The notes below the pieces were generated by a model. That model was not told where the DNA came from, ran no database searches, and was given only the letters and a program-made list of their open reading frames with translations. The position numbers and the translations under genes were made by a program. 64,000 nucleotides of DNA from Rhodococcus triatomae BKS 15-14. GTDB lineage: Bacteria; Actinomycetota; Actinomycetes; Mycobacteriales; Mycobacteriaceae. Position 1 is the first letter of the stretch. Every line of letters starts with the position of its first letter. Location: contig AODO01000002.1 of NCBI GenBank assembly GCA_000341795.1, positions 1-64,000 of the forward strand, given 5' to 3'. This document shows, piece after piece, positions 9,384 to 18,740 of the stretch.

Positions 9384-11132
9384 TCACCAGGTGCGCAGGG
9401 TGGAGATCCGTTCGGTCAGCTGGTCGACGGTCGCGATCGCCGTCGGTGGTCCGCCGCAGACCCGGCGCAGTTCGCCGTGAATCCAGCCGTGCGGCTTGCC
9501 CGTGCGGTGGTGCGTCATCGCGACGAGACCGTTGAGCTCCTTGCGGAGCTGGGCCAGCTTCGCCGCGGACTCGACCCGCTCGGACGCCGCGGGCGCCGGG
9601 ACGTGCGGTGCCGCCTCCTGCGACTTCTTCTGGAGCTGTCCGGCCTGACGCTCTCGGAGCAGGGCGCGCATCTGGTCCGCGTCGAGCAGGCCGGGCAGGC
9701 CCAGGTAGTCGGCCTCCTCGTCGCTGCCCGCGAACGTCGCGGTTCCGAACGAGGAGCCGTCGTAGATCACCTGGTCGAGCTCGGCGTCCGCGCCGAGCGA
9801 GGTGAACGCCTTCTCCTCCTCGCCCAGCTCGTCCTTCTGCTTGTTGGCGTCGGCGAGCAGGTCGTCGTCGAGTCCGTCCTTCTCCCGGTGCGGCTTGCCG
9901 AGCACGTGGTCGCGCTGCACCTCCAGCTGGCTCGCCAGGTCGAGCAGCACCGGAACCGAGGGCAGGAACACGCTCGCGGTCTCCCCCTTGGCCCGCGAGC
10001 GCACGAAGCGGCCGATCGCCTGCGCGAAGAACAGCGGGGTCGACGAACTGGTCGCGTACACGCCCACGGCGAGCCGCGGCACGTCGACGCCCTCGGACAC
10101 CATCCGGACCGCGATCATCCACGGCTCGGTGTTGCTGCTGAACTCGGCGATCCGCTTCGAGGCGGTCGGGTCGTCGGACAGCACGACGGTCGGGGGCCGC
10201 CCGGTGATCGCCTCGAGAATCTTCGCGTAGGCGCGGGCCACGGTCTGGTCGGTGGCGATGACGAGGCCACCCGCGTCGGGCATCCCGCCGGCTCGCAACT
10301 GTTGAAGCCGGGTGTTCGCGGCTCCCAGGACGGCCGGGATCCAGTCGCCGTTCGGGTCGAGCGCGGTGCGCCAGGCCCGCGCGGTCTGCTCCGCCGACAG
10401 CGGCTCACCGAGCCGGGCAGCGAACTCCTCACCCGCGTTGTTCCGCCACCGCGCCTCGCCCGAGTAGGCGAGGAACACGACGGGCCGCACGACGCCGTCC
10501 GCGAGTGCGTCCGAGTACCCGTAGGCGTGATCGGCCTTCGACCGCATCAGGCCCTCGTGGTCCGGCTCGTACTGGACGAACGGGATGGCCGAGTCGTCGC
10601 TGCGGAACGGGGTACCGGTCAGGGCCAGCCGTCGGGTCGCCGGTTCGTACGCCTCGCGGATCGCGTCACCCCAGCTCTTCGCGTCGCCGCCGTGATGGAT
10701 CTCGTCGAGGATCACCAGTGTGCGGCGGTTCTCGGTCCGGACCCGATGCTTCGTCGGGTGCGAGGCCACCTGGGCGTAGGTGACGACGACGCCGTGGTAG
10801 TCGGCGGACGTCTGCCCGGTCGAGTTCGTGAAGTTGGAGTCGAGCGCGATGCCGAGTCGCGCCGCGGACTCCGCCCACTGGTGCTTGAGGTGCTCGGTCG
10901 GCGCGACGACCGTCACCTGGTCGACGGTCCGGTCGCCGAGCAGTTCCGCTGCGACGCGCAGCGCGAACGTCGTCTTTCCCGCGCCAGGAGTCGCGACGGC
11001 CAGGAAGTCGCGCGGCGTGGTCGCGAGGTACTTCGTCAGCGCGCGCCGCTGCCAGGCGCGAAGAGTGGCCGTGGGTGCGGGAGCGGGGCTTTCGGAGATA
11101 CCGGTGCGCGGTTCGATGTCACCCGTGAGCAC
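9384..11132 (-). CDS. DEAD/DEAH-box helicase, superfamily 2
   Basis: A 582-residue SF2 DNA/RNA helicase-like ATPase. The N-terminal RecA domain has Walker A ATPGAGKTTFALRVA, DEIHHGG (a DEIH Walker B) and LTGTPF (motif III). The second domain carries VSEGVDVPRLAVGVYATS and QAIGRFVRSR (motif VI). The C-terminal 180 residues are charged, with several KK/EE stretches. Start GTG 11132 is chosen because GAGAGGAGCGG precedes it and conserved sequence begins there. An ATG 36 codons upstream exists but would add a non-conserved leader. The cellular substrate is unknown. Confidence 0.85.
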   Translation of the reverse strand: MLTGDIEPRTGISESPAPAPTATLRAWQRRALTKYLATTPRDFLAVATPGAGKTTFALRVAAELLGDRTVDQVTVVAPTEHLKHQWAESAARLGIALDSNFTNSTGQTSADYHGVVVTYAQVASHPTKHRVRTENRRTLVILDEIHHGGDAKSWGDAIREAYEPATRRLALTGTPFRSDDSAIPFVQYEPDHEGLMRSKADHAYGYSDALADGVVRPVVFLAYSGEARWRNNAGEEFAARLGEPLSAEQTARAWRTALDPNGDWIPAVLGAANTRLQQLRAGGMPDAGGLVIATDQTVARAYAKILEAITGRPPTVVLSDDPTASKRIAEFSSNTEPWMIAVRMVSEGVDVPRLAVGVYATSSSTPLFFAQAIGRFVRSRAKGETASVFLPSVPVLLDLASQLEVQRDHVLGKPHREKDGLDDDLLADANKQKDELGEEEKAFTSLGADAELDQVIYDGSSFGTATFAGSDEEADYLGLPGLLDADQMRALLRERQAGQLQKKSQEAAPHVPAPAASERVESAAKLAQLRKELNGLVAMTHHRTGKPHGWIHGELRRVCGGPPTAIATVDQLTERISTLRTW

Positions 11133-11356
11133 TGTGGCTACCGCTCCTCTCGACTGCGGGACCGTGAAACTGCCCGCCGAGCCTAACCCCCACCACCGAC
11201 CTTCCCCGCATCCGACAGCGCCCCGCGGCGGAAGTGTCACGCACGCGACATTCGCCCCTGCTCGGGCTCGCGGGGCGGCGGGACGCGGGCGATGTTCGCG
11301 ACACGGCGGGCACCCGACGAGTGCCCGCGACGGCCGTCAGGGATGCTTGAAGGATC

Positions 11357-12538
11357 ATGAGCGACAGGGCGGACGAGCAGCAGACGGGCGACACGCCCGA
11401 TGCTTCCGACGAGCTGCCCACCCATCACGCCCGGCCGGGGACCGAACGACCGCATCCGTTGCGGCGTGCCTGGGAGGTCGTCACCCGCACCGCGGACCGG
11501 GCCTGGTCGTATTCGATCTTCGGGAAGTCGGCCACGGCGGCGTTCTGGCAGACGCTCTCGCTGCCGCCGCTCCTGCTGGGCCTGCTCGGCAGCCTCGGTT
11601 ACGTCGGTGGCTGGTTCGGCCCCGACACCGTGCAGATCATCGAATCGAAGATCGTCACGTTCAGCCGTACCGCGTTCAGTGAGAGCGTCGTCGACCAGAT
11701 CATCTCCCCGACCGTCACCGACGTGCTCAATCGGGGGCGCCCCGAGTTGATCTCGGCGGGCTTCCTGCTGTCGCTGTGGGCGGGGTCGTCGGCGATCTCC
11801 ACCTTCGTCGACTCGATCGTCGAGGCGCACGGCCAGCGTGACGTGCGCCATCCGGTGTGGCAGCGCATCTTCGCGCTGTTGCTGTACGTGGGGTTCCTGC
11901 TCGTCGCGGTCTTCGTCCTGCCGCTGGTGGCGCTCGGCCCGACGCTTCTCGGGCGGGCGATGCCGGAGTCCTGGTACGACGTCGGATCCCGGTTGGTCGA
12001 CACGTTCTACTACCCCGGCGTCGGTCTGCTGTTGATCGTCGCGCTGACGACGCTGTACAAGCTCGCACTCGCGAAGTCGCTGCCGTTCCACCGACTGCTG
12101 GCGGGGTCGCTGCTCGCCGGGGTCTTCTTCATCGCGGCGAGCGCGGTGCTGCGCCGCTATCTGACGTGGATCACGAGCACCGGCTACACCTACGGGGCAC
12201 TGGCGACCCCGATCGCGTTCCTGCTGTTCACGTTCTTCCTGGGGTTCGCGGTGATCCTCGGGGCGCACTTCAACGCGACGGTGCAGGAGTTCTGGCCTGC
12301 GCGGGCGACGCGGCTGGAACAGGTGCGCGAGTGGCTGGCCGCGCAGGCGGCGATCGCCGAGGCCGAATCCGGCCCGGTCACCTCGTTGACGCGGCGACTG
12401 GCCTCGGCCCCGATCCGCATCGCGAATCCGGACGAGGGCAAGCACGAGGCGCCCGACCCCGACGAGCCGGACGCCTGCGACCTACCGGCGCGCTTTCCCG
12501 ATGCGCCGGCTCAGTCTCCCGGCCGCAGCCCGTCGTAG
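11357..12538 (+). CDS. YihY/virulence-factor BrkB family membrane protein
   Basis: A 393-residue polytopic inner-membrane protein. About six hydrophobic segments lie between residues 60 and 310 (SLPPLLLGLLGSLGYVGGW, IFALLLYVGFLLVAVFVL, FLLFTFFLGFAVILGAHFN), flanked by hydrophilic, acidic tails. It matches the BrkB/YihY family (Rv2707-like). Members were once called RNase BN, but a nuclease role is not supported, and transport has been proposed. The ATG follows a GAAGGATC purine run. The last 28 bp overlap the 3' end of the convergent DUF3039 gene. Confidence 0.85.
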   Translation: MSDRADEQQTGDTPDASDELPTHHARPGTERPHPLRRAWEVVTRTADRAWSYSIFGKSATAAFWQTLSLPPLLLGLLGSLGYVGGWFGPDTVQIIESKIVTFSRTAFSESVVDQIISPTVTDVLNRGRPELISAGFLLSLWAGSSAISTFVDSIVEAHGQRDVRHPVWQRIFALLLYVGFLLVAVFVLPLVALGPTLLGRAMPESWYDVGSRLVDTFYYPGVGLLLIVALTTLYKLALAKSLPFHRLLAGSLLAGVFFIAASAVLRRYLTWITSTGYTYGALATPIAFLLFTFFLGFAVILGAHFNATVQEFWPARATRLEQVREWLAAQAAIAEAESGPVTSLTRRLASAPIRIANPDEGKHEAPDPDEPDACDLPARFPDAPAQSPGRSPS

Positions 12539-12747
12539 ATCTTCTTGCACTCCGGGCACACGGGCGATCCCGGCTTCGCGGACTTCGTCACGGGGAAGAC
12601 CTCGCCGCACAGTGCTACGACGTGGGTGCCCATCACGGCGCTCTCCGCGATCTTGTTCTTCTTGACGTAGTGGAAGAACTTCGGGGCGTCGTCGTCCGTG
12701 GTCTCGTCGGTCGTGGTGTCGGGACGTTCCTTGGTCACAGTGCTCAC
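12511..12747 (-). CDS. DUF3039 family protein
   Basis: About 78 residues with the DUF3039 core KFFHYVKKNKIAESAVMG (about 25-42), followed by a Cys-containing sheet: ALCGEVFPV and CPECKKIY. Three cysteines suggest a metal ribbon. It matches Rv2708c; function unknown. Three in-frame starts are possible: ATG 12765, GTG 12747 and GTG 12738. An AGGTGA run best fits 12738, so the N-terminus is uncertain by up to nine codons. The 3' end lies inside the convergent BrkB-family gene. Confidence 0.8.
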   Translation of the reverse strand: MSTVTKERPDTTTDETTDDDAPKFFHYVKKNKIAESAVMGTHVVALCGEVFPVTKSAKPGSPVCPECKKIYDGLRPGD

Positions 12748-12849
12748 CTGTCCATGATGACGCATCCGCAGGCGCCGGGCGAGGCCGCGCCTGGGTCCGA
12801 GCCGAGCCCCGGCCGTGACTATCCGGGCTTCGAGTGGGAGGCTGGATGC

Positions 12850-13209
12850 ATGGCTTCGAGTTCACACAACTCGCCGCGGGACGGCGACGAGGACTCGCGG
12901 AATCCGGTTCTGATCACCGACGCGGCGCAGTCGTTCGACGAGCAGCATCGAGCCCGCGTCCGCAAGTACACGATCATGATGGGGATCCGCATCCCGGCAC
13001 TCGTGCTGGCCGCGATCGCGTACAGCGCGTGGGGCAACGGGTTGATCAGCCTGTTGATCATCGGCGCCTCGATTCCGCTGCCGTGGATCGCGGTGCTGGT
13101 CGCGAACGACCGTCCGCCGCGGCGCGAGGACGAACCCCGCCGCTTCGATCACCGTTCCGCGCCCGCCTCCGCGATCGAGTCGGCGAACCACCGCACGATC
13201 GACGGCTGA
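12850..13209 (+). CDS. DUF3099 family membrane protein
   Basis: A 119-residue protein with the conserved LITDAAQSFDEQHRARVRKY stretch (about 19-38) and two adjacent membrane helices at about residues 43-62 and 67-88 (LISLLIIGASIPLPWIAVLV), then a charged cytoplasmic tail. This is the DUF3099 architecture (Rv2709-like). Function is unknown. ATG 12850 has GGAGG eight bases upstream. It is divergent from the DUF3039 gene. Confidence 0.85.
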   Translation: MASSSHNSPRDGDEDSRNPVLITDAAQSFDEQHRARVRKYTIMMGIRIPALVLAAIAYSAWGNGLISLLIIGASIPLPWIAVLVANDRPPRREDEPRRFDHRSAPASAIESANHRTIDG

Positions 13210-13290
13210 CCGACCGGCGTCCTGCCTCTGCGCGCGACCGGGCGCCGCGCAGCGCGCCCGACGCCGCAGCCGACTGCGAGAATGGTCCGC

Positions 13291-14775
13291 GTGAACCGCG
13301 ACCTCCTCTCCCTCTGTGGCCCACTGCGCGAGGCCCTGCACCGCACCGACTACACCGCCGACACCGTTCTCGCCGCCCTCGGCGACGATGTGCACGCGGC
13401 CCTCGGACGCGGCGAGCCCGTCCCGGTGCGCCGGGCCACTCGGGACGCGGGCGAGCTCGGCCTCCTGGTTCGCCTCTTCCTTCTCTGCGACGACTGCGCG
13501 GCGACCGACGTCGCGGCCGCACTCGCACCGGTCGACCTCGACCACGCGGTCGCGGCGGGACTGCTCGAACGCGACGGCGACGTGGTCCGGGCTGCTCTCG
13601 ACCTGCGCCCGATGGGTCTCGGGCACGGGAACGTCTGGGTCGTCTCCGACCTGGACGGCAGCATGCGCCCGCGCGTGACCGCCCCCGACCACGTGCTCGG
13701 GGTCGGGCACGCGTCGCTGTCGCTGCTCCGTGGCACCCCGACGACACCGACGGGCACCGTCCTCGACGTAGGAACGGGTTGCGGAATCCAGGCGCTGCAC
13801 GCGGCGACCGGGTACGCCGAATCGGTCACCGCGACCGACGTCAACCTCCGGGCACTCGACCTGTCGGCCGCGACCTTCGCGCTCAACGACGTGCGTGCCG
13901 ACCTGCTGGCCGGGTCGTGGTTCGAGCCGGTGGCGGGGCGGACCTTCGACCGTGTCGTCGCGAATCCTCCGTTCGTGGTCGGCCGGGCGCGGGTCGAGCA
14001 CACCTACCGCGACTCGGGCCTCGACCTCGACGGGGCGAGCGAGCTGATGATCTCGCGCGCCGCCGATCACCTGAATCCGGGCGGCACCGCGTCGATGCTG
14101 GCGTCGTGGGTGCACGTGGCAGGCGACGACTGGCGGGCCCGGGTCGCGTCGTGGTTGCCGTCGCACGGTGTCGACGCCTGGGTCGTCCAGCGCGATGTCG
14201 CGGATCCCGCGCTGTACGTCGGAACCTGGATGCGCGATGCGGGCCTCGATCCGCGCGATCCCGCGACGGCTGCACAGGCCGACGCGTGGCTGGCTCATTT
14301 CGCGGCCAACGAGGTCGAGGGGATCGGGTTCGGGTTCGTGTACCTGCGCCGGACCGACGAGCCGTCCGACGTCCTCGCCGAGGATCTGCGCCACGCCTAC
14401 AGCGATCCGCTCGGTGACGAGGCCCTCGGATACCTCGACCGCGCGGCGTGGCTGAGGGACCGCGATGTGTTGGAGTCGCGTTTCGCGCTCGCCCCCTCGA
14501 CCGCGCTCGAGCGGGTCAGCCTGCCCGGCGACGAGGGCTGGCGGCAGGTGGTCGCCCGGGTGCACCGGGGCGACGGTCCGGCGTGGCAGCACGAGATCGA
14601 CGATCTCGCCGCGGCACTTCTCGGCGGAATGCGGGCGGACGGGCTGGCGTTGGGCGAGCTGGTGGAGCTGCTGGCCGCCGCACACGGAGAGGACGCCGGC
14701 ACGTTGGCGGATGCCGCGGTGCCGCTCGTGCACGGACTCGTCCGGCACGGGCTGCTGCTGCCCGCCTCCCTCTGA
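13291..14775 (+). CDS. Class I SAM-dependent methyltransferase with HemK-like NPPF motif
   Basis: A 494-residue protein. Residues 1-150 form an N-terminal alpha-rich domain, then a Rossmann methyltransferase: motif [20 protein letters not shown], acidic loop [10 protein letters not shown], and motif [12 protein letters not shown], the NPPF box of N- or O-methyltransferases acting on planar groups such as Gln or nucleobases. The C-terminal third has no recognised domain. The substrate is unknown. GTG 13291 is 7 nt after a GAGAAT -10-like hexamer; an alternative ATG at 13282 would add three residues. Equivalent genes sit next to sigB in relatives. Confidence 0.82.
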   Translation: MNRDLLSLCGPLREALHRTDYTADTVLAALGDDVHAALGRGEPVPVRRATRDAGELGLLVRLFLLCDDCAATDVAAALAPVDLDHAVAAGLLERDGDVVRAALDLRPMGLGHGNVWVVSDLDGSMRPRVTAPDHVLGVGHASLSLLRGTPTTPTGTVLDVGTGCGIQALHAATGYAESVTATDVNLRALDLSAATFALNDVRADLLAGSWFEPVAGRTFDRVVANPPFVVGRARVEHTYRDSGLDLDGASELMISRAADHLNPGGTASMLASWVHVAGDDWRARVASWLPSHGVDAWVVQRDVADPALYVGTWMRDAGLDPRDPATAAQADAWLAHFAANEVEGIGFGFVYLRRTDEPSDVLAEDLRHAYSDPLGDEALGYLDRAAWLRDRDVLESRFALAPSTALERVSLPGDEGWRQVVARVHRGDGPAWQHEIDDLAAALLGGMRADGLALGELVELLAAAHGEDAGTLADAAVPLVHGLVRHGLLLPASL

Positions 14776-14867
14776 CCGTCCGGGTTCCGGGCGGGCGTTC
14801 TTCTCAGCAACTTCTCAGGCCGAGCGGACGAATTCCCAGTTCAGAGCGGATGTGGCGGGGATCTCTC

Positions 14868-14894
14868 GGGAACTTTGACGTCTGCTGCGGCGTT
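14868..14894 (+). promoter_or_regulatory. SigE/SigH-type stress promoter of sigB
   Basis: GGGAAC (14868-14873), 18 nt, then GTT (14892-14894), followed by GAAG. This is the ECF-sigma GGAAC-N18-GTT arrangement known from mycobacterial sigB promoters recognised by SigE, SigH or SigL. It lies about 30 nt before the sigB Shine-Dalgarno. Confidence 0.75.
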
Positions 14895-14930
14895 GAAGCA
14901 CATGAGAGAACACCGATGAGGAGGCAAGTC

Positions 14931-15902
14931 ATGACGAGCCCCACCACCACCCGCCGAGCGCGCCCGACCGCCGAGGATCTGGATGCGCAGTCCCCGTCTG
15001 CCGACCTGGTTCGCGTCTACCTGAACGGGATCGGGCGGACCGCACTGCTGACCGCCGCGGACGAGGTCGAACTCGCGAAGCGGATCGAGGCGGGACTGTA
15101 TGCCGCGCACGTGCTCGAGACCGGCAAGCGGCTCAGCGCGTCGAAGAAGCGCGACCTCGCGGCGATCGTGCGCGACGGCGAGGCGGCACGACGTCACCTC
15201 CTGGAGGCGAATCTGCGCCTCGTCGTCTCCCTGGCCAAGCGGTACACGGGACGCGGGATGCCGCTGCTGGATCTGATCCAGGAGGGAAACCTGGGCCTGA
15301 TCCGGGCGATGGAGAAGTTCGACTACGCGAAGGGCTTCAAGTTCTCCACCTACGCCACCTGGTGGATCCGACAGGCGATCACCCGCGGCATGGCAGACCA
15401 GTCGCGCACGATCCGGCTGCCCGTCCACCTGGTCGAGCAGGTCAACAAGTTGGCCCGCATCAAGCGGGAGCTGCACCAGCAGCTGGGCCGGGAAGCGACC
15501 GACGAGGAGCTGGCCGAGGAGTCGGGCATCCCCGCCGCCAAGATCGCGGATCTGCTCGATCACAGCAGGGACCCGGTGAGCCTGGACATGCCGGTCGGTT
15601 CGGACGAGGAAGCGCCGCTGGGCGATTTCATCGAGGACTCCGAGGCGACCTCCGCGGAGAGTGCCGTCATCGCGGGTCTGCTGCACAGCGACGTCCGCAG
15701 CGTGCTCGCCACGCTCGACGAACGCGAGCAGCAGGTGATCCGGTTCCGCTACGGACTCGACGACGGTCAGCCCCGCACCCTCGACCAGATCGGCAAGATC
15801 TTCGGCCTGTCGCGTGAGCGTGTCCGGCAGATCGAACGCGAGGTGATGGGCAAGCTCCGTCAGGGTGAGCGCGCCGACCGCCTCCGCTCGTACGCCAGCT
15901 GA
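14931..15902 (+). CDS. sigB: Principal-like (group 2) sigma factor SigB
   Basis: A 323-residue sigma-70 factor, the same length as M. tuberculosis SigB. Regions 1.2 ([17 protein letters not shown]), 2 ([32 protein letters not shown]), 3 and 4 ([19 protein letters not shown]) are complete. It lacks the Lys/Ala and acidic tails of SigA. The ATG has GAGGAGG spaced 5-6 nt upstream. Expression is probably stress-induced through the GGAAC/GTT promoter upstream. A G/C-rich hairpin closes the gene. Confidence 0.96.
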   Translation: MTSPTTTRRARPTAEDLDAQSPSADLVRVYLNGIGRTALLTAADEVELAKRIEAGLYAAHVLETGKRLSASKKRDLAAIVRDGEAARRHLLEANLRLVVSLAKRYTGRGMPLLDLIQEGNLGLIRAMEKFDYAKGFKFSTYATWWIRQAITRGMADQSRTIRLPVHLVEQVNKLARIKRELHQQLGREATDEELAEESGIPAAKIADLLDHSRDPVSLDMPVGSDEEAPLGDFIEDSEATSAESAVIAGLLHSDVRSVLATLDEREQQVIRFRYGLDDGQPRTLDQIGKIFGLSRERVRQIEREVMGKLRQGERADRLRSYAS

Positions 15903-15922
15903 CGCACCCGCCGATCCGACCG

Positions 15923-15970
15923 CCGGCCGTCCGGGCTCCCTTCCCCCCTCTGGGAGCCCCGGGCGGCCGG
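15923..15970. terminator. Hairpin terminator after sigB
   Basis: Arms around CCGGCCGTCCGGGCTCCC and its imperfect complement (one wobble, one bulge) enclose a C/T-rich loop, between the convergent sigB and acetyltransferase genes. Confidence 0.7.
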
Positions 15971-16022
15971 CTTCTTCGTGTTCCGGCCGCCTCGTGAGTC
16001 CGGGCACCGCCCGGCAACCGGC

Positions 16023-18740
16023 TCAGCGCAGCCTGCGCGGTCCCATGTCGACGCGGGTGCTCGGTTCGGGGCCGATCCGCACCCGGGAGTCGGTCAGCTC
16101 GGCGCCGGACGCGCTGGCGAGCACCGGCTCGCAGACCAGTTCCCGAACCTCGGGCAGGTCGTCGCCGAGCGCGGAGATGCGCTGCAGCAACTCGACGAGA
16201 GCCGCTCGGTTCACACCCGGGCCGCCCCGGTAGCCGGCCAGCAGCGGCGCCGCCTTCGGCGCGTCGATCAGCTCCCCCGCCTCGTCCTCGGTGAGGGGCA
16301 GCACCCGGTATGCGCGATCGCCGAGCAGGCTGGAGATCACCCCGGCGAGACCGAACGAGATGAGCGACCCGAACGACGGGTCGTCCTGGACGCGGATGAC
16401 GCAGCCGAATCCCTTGGTCGCCATCCGCTGCACGTACAGGAGTGGATCTCCGGACGCGGTCGCGAGGTCACGGTAGGCCCGGCGCACCGCGTCGGCGGTG
16501 TCGAGGTCGAGCCGGACGCCCGCCAGATCGGGTCGGTGGCGCCACTGTTCGCGTGTGGCCTTGACCGCGACCGGGTATCCCAGCTCGTCGGCCGCGGCGA
16601 CGGCGTCCGCCTCGCTCGACGCGGCGGCGAACCTGGCGATGGAGACGCCGTAGCAGTCGAGCAGTTCCGCTGCCTCGAAGTCGCTGAGCCAGCGGCCCTG
16701 TCCCCCGCTGTCCTCCAGCCAGCCGCGGACCAGTCCGGCGGCGCGGTCGGTGTCGATCTCGCTCGGGCGAACGACCTGGGACACGGGGCGTTCGCGCCAC
16801 TGCGCGTACCGCCAGGCCCGGCCGAGCGCGAGCGCGGCGCGTTCCGGCCCCGGGAACGACGGCACCGACCCGCGCACGGGGTTGCCGTCCGGGCCGCGCA
16901 CCGCGAGTACGTCCGGAATGCCCTCGGCGGCGAGGAACGTCGTCACGATCGGCTTTCCGGAATCGCTCGCGGCGTCGCGCAGGGCCTTCGCGTACGGCTC
17001 CGGATCCATCGCCACCGGTGGCACGAAGACGGCGACCACCGAGTCGACGTCCGGGTCCTCGATGGCGGCGCGGACCGCTCCCCCGAACTGGTCCGGCGTG
17101 GCCTGGGGCCCGAGGTCGACGGGGTCACCCACGACGAGACCCTCCGACCGGGCGGCGTCGACCGCAAGCAGGCCGAGCGCAGACGAGTTCCCGATGACGG
17201 CGAGCCGCGGTCCCGCCGGCAGCGGCTGGTAGCCGAAGAGCACCGCGCAGTCGAAGAGTTGCGCGATGGATCCGACCTGCACGACACCGGCCTGCGCGAA
17301 CAGGTCGTGGACGATCGAGTCGTCGATCTCGACACTCGTCGCCTTGAGGGCGGCGGGTACGGCGTGGCGGCCCGACTTCACCGCCACGACCGGCTTGTTG
17401 CGGGCCACACGCCGCGCGATCCGGGAGAACTTGCGGGGGTTGCCGAACGACTCCAGATAGAGCAGCACCACTTCGGTCTCGGGATCGGTGTCCCAGTACT
17501 GGAGCAGGTCGTTGCCCGAGACGTCGGCGCGGTTGCCGGCGGAGACGAAGGTGGACAGGCCGATTCGGCGGCGCGCGGCCTCGTCGAGGATCGCGATGCC
17601 GAGTGCACCGGACTGACAGAAGAATCCGACCTTCCCGCCGTGGGGCAGGACCGGTGCGAGTGTCGCGTTCAACTGCACCGCCGGATGGCTGTTCGCGACG
17701 CCGAGCGCGTTCGGCCCCACCAGCCGCATGCCGTGCGCCCGCGCCGCGTGCACGAGGCGTCGCTCCTTCGCGTATCCGTCGGAGCCGGTTTCGCCGAATC
17801 CGGACGAGACGACGACGAGCGCCTTGACCCCCTTGGCCAGACAGTCGTCGAGTACCTCGTCGATCGCCTCGGCGGGCACGGCGACCACCGCGAGGTCGAC
17901 GGGATCGGGAATGTCGCGCACCGACGGGTACGCGCGGACGCCGCGAACGGATCGGCGCTCGGAGTTGACCGGGTACACCGGACCGGCGAATCCGGCGCCG
18001 AGCAGGTTGCGCAGCACCGCGTTTCCGACCTTGCCGTCATCCGTGGACGCGCCGATCACCGCGACCGATCGAGGGCTCAGCAGGTTCCGCACGCTCCGGG
18101 CCTCGGCGGCCCGCTCCCGGGCGTTGCGCACGGTCAGCAGGGCCTCGGTGGGATCGATCGCGAACTCGAGTCGCAGGACGCCGCCCTCGAAGCTGCGGCT
18201 GACCTGATAGCCGGCGCTCCGGAAGACCGTGACCATGTTGCGGTTCTCGGCGAGCACTTCGGCGACGAACATCGTCAGCCCGTTCTCGGCGGCCGCCCCC
18301 GCGAGGTGTTCGAGCAGGATGGGGCCGAGTCCGCGACCCTGGTGCTCGTCGGCGACCACGAACGCGACCTCGGCGGACCTGCCGTCGCCGACGTCGAGAA
18401 GCCGCTCGTACCGGCCGACGGCGATGATCTCGTCGCCGAGGATCGCGACGAACGCGACCCGGTTGCGGTGGTCGACGGTGGTGAAGCGAACCAGGTCTCG
18501 TTGCGACATAGTCGGGTACGGCCCGAAGTACCGCAGGTAGCGGGTGCGCTCCGACAGTTTCGCGTGGAAGGCGACGAGCCGGTCGGCGTCCTCCGGGGTG
18601 ATGGGGCGCAGGTGCACCGCCCCGCCGTCGATGGCGAGGACGTCGGCGATCCAGTGCGCGGGGAACGTGGCCTGCCGGGGGCCCGGCTCGGTCGTCCCGG
18701 GCTCGTTCGGATCGGGTTCGGTCGTTCCGGGTTCAGTCAC
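16023..18740 (-). CDS. GNAT / NDP-forming acyl-CoA synthetase-like protein acetyltransferase (Pat-type)
   Basis: A 905-residue two-module protein. Residues about 35-195 are a GNAT acetyltransferase (VHLRPITPEDADRLVAFH, acetyl-CoA loop DEHQGRGLGPILLEHL). Residues about 215-905 resemble an ADP-forming acyl-CoA synthetase: CoA-binding Rossmann SVAVIGASTDDGKVGNAV, then a C-terminal ATP-grasp. Such proteins acetylate and silence acyl-CoA synthetases. The order GNAT-first is the reverse of enterobacterial Pat and like streptomycete PatA. GTG 18740 overlaps the acuC stop by 8 nt, tying acetylase and deacetylase into one mRNA. Target proteins are not seen nearby. Confidence 0.82.
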   Translation of the reverse strand: MTEPGTTEPDPNEPGTTEPGPRQATFPAHWIADVLAIDGGAVHLRPITPEDADRLVAFHAKLSERTRYLRYFGPYPTMSQRDLVRFTTVDHRNRVAFVAILGDEIIAVGRYERLLDVGDGRSAEVAFVVADEHQGRGLGPILLEHLAGAAAENGLTMFVAEVLAENRNMVTVFRSAGYQVSRSFEGGVLRLEFAIDPTEALLTVRNARERAAEARSVRNLLSPRSVAVIGASTDDGKVGNAVLRNLLGAGFAGPVYPVNSERRSVRGVRAYPSVRDIPDPVDLAVVAVPAEAIDEVLDDCLAKGVKALVVVSSGFGETGSDGYAKERRLVHAARAHGMRLVGPNALGVANSHPAVQLNATLAPVLPHGGKVGFFCQSGALGIAILDEAARRRIGLSTFVSAGNRADVSGNDLLQYWDTDPETEVVLLYLESFGNPRKFSRIARRVARNKPVVAVKSGRHAVPAALKATSVEIDDSIVHDLFAQAGVVQVGSIAQLFDCAVLFGYQPLPAGPRLAVIGNSSALGLLAVDAARSEGLVVGDPVDLGPQATPDQFGGAVRAAIEDPDVDSVVAVFVPPVAMDPEPYAKALRDAASDSGKPIVTTFLAAEGIPDVLAVRGPDGNPVRGSVPSFPGPERAALALGRAWRYAQWRERPVSQVVRPSEIDTDRAAGLVRGWLEDSGGQGRWLSDFEAAELLDCYGVSIARFAAASSEADAVAAADELGYPVAVKATREQWRHRPDLAGVRLDLDTADAVRRAYRDLATASGDPLLYVQRMATKGFGCVIRVQDDPSFGSLISFGLAGVISSLLGDRAYRVLPLTEDEAGELIDAPKAAPLLAGYRGGPGVNRAALVELLQRISALGDDLPEVRELVCEPVLASASGAELTDSRVRIGPEPSTRVDMGPRRLR

